Shown one piece after another: positions 59,303-64,000 of a DNA stretch of 64,000 nt (its first letter is position 1; the number at the start of each line of letters is the position of its first letter). The DNA comes from Actinotalea endophytica (GTDB lineage: Bacteria; Actinomycetota; Actinomycetes; Actinomycetales; Cellulomonadaceae). Location: NCBI RefSeq assembly GCF_025717005.1, contig NZ_JAOVZU010000001.1, positions 62,001-126,000 on the forward strand. The letters are read 5' to 3'. Both the position numbers and the translations under genes were made by a program. A model generated the notes under the pieces. That model was not told the origin of the DNA and ran no database searches. It worked only from the letters and a program-made list of their open reading frames with translations.

Positions 59303-60619
59303 TCAGGCGCCGGTGGGGCCCTGGACGAGGACGCGGTGGCCCCAGGCGGGCAGCTCGACGGTGTCGCCCTGCGTGAGGGCGACCTCGGTGCCGGTGGCGA
59401 GGTCACGCCACGTCCCCTCGCACGGGCCCTGCGTCAGGGTGACCGTCACGGGCTCGGGCGAGAGGTTCACGGCCGCGAGCACGGCGTCGGTGTGCGCGCG
59501 CCGGACGAACGCCAGGACGTCGCGCGGGGCGTCGGTGCGCACCTCGACCATCCGGCCGCCGAACCGCCCGTTCCACAGCGCCTGGTTGGCCCGCTTGAGC
59601 GCGATCAGCCGCCGGTACAGCGCCCCCATCGGGTGCGTGCGCCACTGGATGGGGTCGCGGTCGAAGAAGTCCAGCCGCCGCTCGTTGCCGGCCTCCTGAC
59701 CGTTGTAGACCAGCGGCATGCCGTCGCTGACCACGCTGAGCACCACGGCGGCTTCGACGGCGTCGCCGAACTGCTCGAACTCGGTACCCTCCCAGGCGTT
59801 CTTGTCGTGGTTGGACACGAAGAGCATGCGCATCGCGTCGTCCGGGTAGGCCTTCTCGTTCCAGGCGTAGTAGATCCGCAGCGCGTCCACCGTCGCCCGG
59901 CCCGAGGCGATGTCGTGCATCGTCGAGTTCCAGGTCCACGCGTACGTCATGTCGAACGCGCGGTCGTGCAGCTCGCGCGACTCCCACTCGGCCAGCATGA
60001 ACACGGGCTTGATCCGCTCGAGCTCGGCCCGGACCAGCTCCCAGAAGTCGGTCGGCACGAACCCCGCCACGTCGCAGCGGAAGCCGTCCACGTCCGCCTC
60101 GCGCACCCAGTAGGCCATCGCGTCGAGCATGTAGGTGCGCACCCCGGGCCGGTGGAAGTCCAGGTCGACCACGTCGTCCCAGTCCCACCACGGGGTGGGC
60201 ATCAGGTCGCCCTTCCAGTCCCGCGCGTACCACTCGGGGTGGTGCTCCACGAGCTCGTTGTCCCAGGCCGTGTGGTTCGCGACCCAGTCGAGGATCACGT
60301 GCAGTCCCCGGGCGTGGGCGGCGTCGACGAACGCGCGCAGGTCGGTCAGCGTGCCGAACTCGGGGTTGACCGAGTAGTAGTCGCGCACCGCGTAGGGGCT
60401 GCCGAGCGCACCCTTGCGGTTCTTCGCCCCGATCTCGTGGATCGGCATGAGCCACAGGATCGTCACGCCGAGGTCGGCGAGCCGGGACAGCTCGCGGGCG
60501 GCCGCCTCGAACGTGCCCTCGACGGTGAACTGGCGCGTGTTGATCTGGTAGATCACGGCGTCCCGGCTCCACACCGGGTGGGTGAGGTGCACGTCGTGAC
60601 GACGTGGTGCGACGGTCAT
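59303..60619 (-). CDS. GH13-family alpha-glycosidase of the malEFG operon
   Basis: The 438-residue protein shows all GH13 regions: VILDWVANHTAWD (region I), VDGFRCDVAGFVP (region II, nucleophile Asp), VFMLAEWES (region III, acid Glu) and MLFVSNHDKN (region IV, transition-state Asp). It lacks a signal peptide, so it is cytosolic. It likely degrades imported maltodextrins or transfers glucosyl units; alpha-amylase or maltogenic type cannot be told. It is the last gene after malE-malF-malG. Confidence 0.93.
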   Translation of the reverse strand: MTVAPRRHDVHLTHPVWSRDAVIYQINTRQFTVEGTFEAAARELSRLADLGVTILWLMPIHEIGAKNRKGALGSPYAVRDYYSVNPEFGTLTDLRAFVDAAHARGLHVILDWVANHTAWDNELVEHHPEWYARDWKGDLMPTPWWDWDDVVDLDFHRPGVRTYMLDAMAYWVREADVDGFRCDVAGFVPTDFWELVRAELERIKPVFMLAEWESRELHDRAFDMTYAWTWNSTMHDIASGRATVDALRIYYAWNEKAYPDDAMRMLFVSNHDKNAWEGTEFEQFGDAVEAAVVLSVVSDGMPLVYNGQEAGNERRLDFFDRDPIQWRTHPMGALYRRLIALKRANQALWNGRFGGRMVEVRTDAPRDVLAFVRRAHTDAVLAAVNLSPEPVTVTLTQGPCEGTWRDLATGTEVALTQGDTVELPAWGHRVLVQGPTGA

Positions 60620-60688
60620 GCCGGTCCTTCGGTCGGTCTGGGCGGTCGGTCGGTCCGGTCGACGGCTCCGGTCGGCACCGCCGGCACC

Positions 60689-61591
60689 TCAGCCCTTGAC
60701 CGAGCCCGAGGTCAGGCCGCCGACGATGTAGCGCTGCAGGAACTGGAACAGCACGATGATCGGGACCGACGCGATCACGGCACCGGCCGCGAACAGACCC
60801 CACGGGGCGTTCCGCTCGTCGGCCGCCCAGTTGTAGAGGCCGACGGCGAGCGTGAAGTTCTCGGGCGTCTGCAGGACGACGCGGGCGATCACGAACTCGC
60901 CGTAGGTCGCGATGAACGAGAGCAGGCCGACCACCGCGAGGATCGGCGCGACCAGCCGCAGGATGATCGTCACGAAGATCTGGGCGTGGGTCGCCCCGTC
61001 GATCTTGGCGGCCTCGTCGAGCTCGCGCGGGATCGTGTTGAAGAACCCGTACATGAGGAACGCGTTCGTCCCGAGCGCGGCACCGAGGTACACCGCGATC
61101 AGGGCGAGCCGGCTGTTCAGCCCGAGCACCGGGAACACGTCCCCGATGCTCAGCAGCAGCAGGAAGATCGCGACGAACGCGAGCGTCTGCGGGAACATCT
61201 GGACCAGCAGCAGGCCGGTGAGGGTCGCCCGGCGCCCGGTGAACCGGAAGCGCGAGAAGGCGTACGCGGCGGACGCGCACATCAGCACGGTCCCCACCGC
61301 GGTGACGCTCGCGACGATCAGCGAGTTGACCGCCCAGGTCGAGAAGTCCGTCGAGCCGAGGTCGGAGTAGTTCGTGAAGTCGATGGTCTTGAACAGCTGG
61401 TTCGACCCGGTCAGGCTGCCGCCGGGGTTCAGCGACGCGGACAGGATGTAGAGCAGCGGCAGGAGGCAGTACGCGATCGCGACGACGCCGATGACGTGCC
61501 GCCACCCGACCTCTCGCCACCAGCGGCTGCGCGGGGGCTTGTGCTCGAGCGTGGTCTGCTGCCCGCGGACGGTCGCGACATCGGATGCCAT
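60689..61591 (-). CDS. malG: Maltose/maltodextrin ABC transporter permease MalG
   Basis: The 300-residue membrane protein has six hydrophobic segments and the EAA loop ELDEAAKIDGATHAQIFVTIILRLVAPI, where the ATPase docks. It ends VGGLTSGSVKG, the typical MalG ending. It forms the translocation pore with MalF. The stop-start distance to malF is one base. No ATPase gene is in the operon; actinobacteria often use a shared MsiK. Confidence 0.94.
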   Translation of the reverse strand: MASDVATVRGQQTTLEHKPPRSRWWREVGWRHVIGVVAIAYCLLPLLYILSASLNPGGSLTGSNQLFKTIDFTNYSDLGSTDFSTWAVNSLIVASVTAVGTVLMCASAAYAFSRFRFTGRRATLTGLLLVQMFPQTLAFVAIFLLLLSIGDVFPVLGLNSRLALIAVYLGAALGTNAFLMYGFFNTIPRELDEAAKIDGATHAQIFVTIILRLVAPILAVVGLLSFIATYGEFVIARVVLQTPENFTLAVGLYNWAADERNAPWGLFAAGAVIASVPIIVLFQFLQRYIVGGLTSGSVKG

Positions 61592-61592
61592 G

Positions 61593-63188
61593 TCAGATCT
61601 CCTCGAGCGAGCGGGTGCGGCGGAAGCCGGCCCATGAGATGACGCCGACGAAGATGAAGATCACGATCGCCATGGCCGACGCCAGGCCGTAGTCGCGGGC
61701 GCCGCCCTCGAAGGCGGTCGCGTAGACCATCGTGATCAGGATGTCGGTGGCGCCGATCGGCACGGTGGCGTCGGGGAAGTTCGGCCCGCCGCCGGTGAGC
61801 ATGTAGATCAGCGCGAAGTTGTTGAAGTTGAACGCGAAGCTCGCGATCAGCAGCGGTGCCGTGGCGACCAGCACCAGCGGAAGGGTGATCGAGCGGAAGA
61901 TCCGTGCCGGGCTGGCGCCGTCCATCCGGGCGGACTCCATGACGTCGCCGGGCAGGCCCTGCAGGGCGCCGGTGGCCACCAGGAACATGTACGGGAACCC
62001 GAGCCAGAGGTTCACGCCGATCACCGAGAGCTTGGCCAGCCACGGGTCGGACAGCCACGGGATGTTCGCGCCACCCAGCAGGGCCTCGTTGATGAAGCCG
62101 AACTTCTGGTTCAGCATGCCGCGCCAGACGAGCGCGGCGAGGAACCCGGGGAAGGCGTAGGGCAGGATCAGCAGGGACCGATAGGCGCGGCGCCCCTTGA
62201 TCCGCTCGTCGTTGAACACCACGGCGAGGAACAGCCCGAGCGCGAACGTGGTCCCCACGGACAGGATCGCGAACGCGAACGTCCAGGCGAGCACCTGGAA
62301 GAAGTACGCCGACAGGTCGCTCCCGGTGACCATCGCGACGTAGTTGTCGAAGCCGACGGCGACCCGCCAGCCCGGGGTCAGCTGGGCCCCGTCGTCGCTC
62401 ACGAAGACGCCCTGGTCGTTGGGCCGGTACACGGCGCCGGTGTCGGTGTTGGTCATCGTGTCGGCGTCGGCGTCGTACGTGTAGATGCTGCGCGACGCGA
62501 AGGCGCTCGTGCCGTTCTGGGTCCGGACGGCGCCCTGGTTCGGGTCGTCACTGACCGGTACCCGAAGCTCGAGGACATCGGCCTGACGCTCGATGACCTG
62601 GGCGTAGCTCAGCACGTCCCAGCCGGGGACCTCGGTGATGCGGCCGTCCTGGACGACAGCATCCGGGGCCGCCTCGAGCGGCTGGTCGGCCGTACCGACC
62701 CAGACCTGGCCGTCCTCCTCGATGACCGCGAAGCCGAGCTCGTCGCCCTTCTGCACGACGGCCATCGGCAGCGTGGGCGACCCTTCGACGCGTCGGTCGT
62801 TCTGCAGCAGGATCGCGCTGATCGCGTCCGACTTGGTGGAGTTGTGGCCGTCGCCGTAGTTCGTGAACGAGACGTACCCCGTGTAGAGCATCACGAACAA
62901 CTGGTAGACCAGCAGGAACGCGAGGCCCGGCACGAGGTACTTGGCGGGGATCGCCTTGCGGGAGAAGTAGACCCAGTTCACGACCACGAGGCCGATCGCG
63001 AGGGTCGTGATGATGCCCCAGTGCCCGACGGCGTACGCCGCGAGCAGACCGTAGACGCCCAACGCATCCACCAGCGCGACCAGGACGAGCTTGATCACGA
63101 ATCCCAGTCCGAGCCCGGACGAGCCGAACCGACGCCGTTCGCGCGGTGCGGGGCTCGGGGTCGGGGTGTCGACGTCGGTACGAGTCAC
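61593..63188 (-). CDS. malF: Maltose/maltodextrin ABC transporter permease MalF
   Basis: From GTG 63188 (AGGGAG six bases before) the protein has 531 residues. It has eight or so membrane segments and, between the third and fourth, a large extracytoplasmic domain (about 110-270), the P2 domain of MalF that contacts the binding protein. The EAA loop is ESARMDGASPARIFRSITLPLV. A TTG at 63209 would add seven residues. It lies 58 bp after the malE hairpin. Confidence 0.94.
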   Translation of the reverse strand: MTRTDVDTPTPSPAPRERRRFGSSGLGLGFVIKLVLVALVDALGVYGLLAAYAVGHWGIITTLAIGLVVVNWVYFSRKAIPAKYLVPGLAFLLVYQLFVMLYTGYVSFTNYGDGHNSTKSDAISAILLQNDRRVEGSPTLPMAVVQKGDELGFAVIEEDGQVWVGTADQPLEAAPDAVVQDGRITEVPGWDVLSYAQVIERQADVLELRVPVSDDPNQGAVRTQNGTSAFASRSIYTYDADADTMTNTDTGAVYRPNDQGVFVSDDGAQLTPGWRVAVGFDNYVAMVTGSDLSAYFFQVLAWTFAFAILSVGTTFALGLFLAVVFNDERIKGRRAYRSLLILPYAFPGFLAALVWRGMLNQKFGFINEALLGGANIPWLSDPWLAKLSVIGVNLWLGFPYMFLVATGALQGLPGDVMESARMDGASPARIFRSITLPLVLVATAPLLIASFAFNFNNFALIYMLTGGGPNFPDATVPIGATDILITMVYATAFEGGARDYGLASAMAIVIFIFVGVISWAGFRRTRSLEEI

Positions 63189-63246
63189 TGTCCACTCCCT
63201 AGCGATCAACGTTGAGCACGTCGGGACGGCTAGCGACGCCCCGAAG

Positions 63247-63282
63247 GGGGTGCGGCTACCTCACCTACGGTAGCCGCACCCC
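63247..63282 (-). terminator. 14-bp perfect hairpin between malE and malF
   Basis: GGGGTGCGGCTACC (63247-63260), 8-base loop, GGTAGCCGCACCCC (63269-63282). Such hairpins often protect or terminate most transcripts after malE, giving more binding protein than permease. No T-run follows. Confidence 0.65.
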
Positions 63283-63296
63283 GGACGGGTGTGTGG

Positions 63297-64000
63297 TCAG
63301 CCGCCGATCGCGGACTGGATGTTGGTGATCATCGTGGCCCAGCGCTCGTCCGCCGGAGCCTTGCCGCTGATGATGTCGGCCTCAGCAGCGCCCCACCACT
63401 CCCACACGGCGGACATCTCGGGGATCGCCGGCATCGGCGCACCGGAGGCACCGGCCTCGTTGAAGCCGAGCAGGATCGGGTCGCTGAGACCCTCGGCGGC
63501 GGCGGTCATCGCCGGGACGCGGCCCTGCAGCTCGTAGAACTGGGTCTGGACCTCGGGCGTGGCGATGAAGTTCACCAGGAAGTCGTTCACCAGCAGCGGG
63601 TTCTCGGTGTTGATGCTGGGGAAGAACCCCTGGACGCCCACGAACGGCTGGGCCGGCTGGCCACCCGCGCTCGGGATCGGCAGCACCGAGATGTCCATGT
63701 TCGCGGCGGTGAAGTCCGACACGTACCACGGACCGGTGATGATGTACGCGGCCTCACCGTTGAGGAAGGCCTCCTTGGCGACGTCGGCCGAGATGTTGGT
63801 GTCGAGGATGCCGGCCGCGCCCTGCGCGGCGAGGAACTCGGCGAACGCGGTGCCCTCGGGGCCGCCCATCGCGAGCTCGTTGGTGTAGGAGCCGTTCTCG
63901 GTCGCGAAGACCGGGGCACCGAACGAGGTCTGCAGCGGGTACAGGTGGTACGGGTCACCGTTGGTCGGGTCCTGCTGGATGACGATCGGGTACTTCGCTC
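63297..64000 (-). CDS. malE: Maltose/maltodextrin-binding protein MalE, C-terminal part
   Basis: The frame ends at TGA 63297 and continues past the right edge, so about 234 C-terminal residues are visible. The features are those of a family 1 solute-binding protein: FLNGEAAYIITGPWYVSDF, VGVQGFFPSINTENPLLVNDFLVNF and VPAMTAAAEGLSDPI, ending MITNIQSAIGG. The Trp-Tyr in GPWY and the aromatic EWWG near the end fit a maltodextrin site. The signal peptide is outside the window. Confidence 0.9.
   Translation of the reverse strand, partial: AKYPIVIQQDPTNGDPYHLYPLQTSFGAPVFATENGSYTNELAMGGPEGTAFAEFLAAQGAAGILDTNISADVAKEAFLNGEAAYIITGPWYVSDFTAANMDISVLPIPSAGGQPAQPFVGVQGFFPSINTENPLLVNDFLVNFIATPEVQTQFYELQGRVPAMTAAAEGLSDPILLGFNEAGASGAPMPAIPEMSAVWEWWGAAEADIISGKAPADERWATMITNIQSAIGG

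Noticed and set aside
1-64000. CRISPR arrays, tRNA or rRNA genes, insertion sequences, prophage genes
   Set aside because: No regularly spaced repeats, no tRNA-like cloverleaf or rRNA stretches and no transposase, integrase or phage structural proteins were recognised on either strand.

Overview
The window is very GC-rich. It uses GTG and occasional TTG starts and contains overlapping ATGA/GTGA gene junctions. Lipoproteins are frequent, and the malEFG operon has no ATPase gene beside it. All this points to a motile, Gram-positive high-GC actinobacterium, most likely a Cellulomonas relative. That placement is inferred from gene content and style, not from a database match.

Layout. Positions 1-4500 hold housekeeping and envelope genes: a CBS-domain fragment, an ArsB/NhaD permease, two lipoproteins, 3-methyladenine glycosylase and a NUDIX hydrolase. 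A 77-residue LuxR-type DNA-binding protein follows at 4515-4748. The glycine cleavage operon gcvP-gcvT-gcvH (5004-9584) is read leftward behind a tandem glycine riboswitch (9631-9824). Next come a membrane GGDEF-EAL protein with an intact active site and I-site, a small tyrosine phosphatase, a structured intergenic element with a 12-codon ORF, an SdpI-like protein and a large lipoprotein. At 15793-16037 a class I cyclic-di-GMP riboswitch sits directly in front of the ribosome binding site of a 52-residue protein of unknown function. A cytoplasmic M15 peptidase with its own flagellar promoter follows.

Positions 17546-59208 form one almost uninterrupted motility locus. The leftward part, read from flgB at 48.8 kb down to 17.5 kb, encodes the basal body, hook, export apparatus, C-ring, motor and full chemotaxis set, with one MFS transporter embedded. 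Further leftward genes are fliD-fliS-fliT-like, fliC and the flagellar sigma factor. The rightward part carries flgN-flgK-flgL-fliW and two HDOD/EAL-like genes. Rod genes flgF and flgG, flgJ, flgM, flhG, cheD and cheZ are not visible. The last 4.7 kb is a maltose/maltodextrin uptake operon (malE-malF-malG plus a GH13 glycosidase).

Regulation visible in the DNA. Nine intergenic sites share TCAY-N15-(R/T)(C/A)CGAT, with the spacing of sigma-28 promoters. They precede the M15 peptidase, cheB, cheA, fliM, flbD-motAB, flgB, fliC, flgN and the HDOD genes. A second motif, TTCACCCG or its complement, lies 18-58 bp upstream of five of these promoters and is clustered upstream of the small LuxR-type gene, which makes that protein a candidate regulator of the motility locus. 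CsrA and FliW are both encoded. The fliC leader contains a hairpin presenting GGA plus a GGA-rich Shine-Dalgarno, as expected for CsrA/FliW control of flagellin. The GGDEF-EAL enzyme, the c-di-GMP riboswitch and the degenerate EAL/HDOD proteins suggest that c-di-GMP signalling is connected to motility here.
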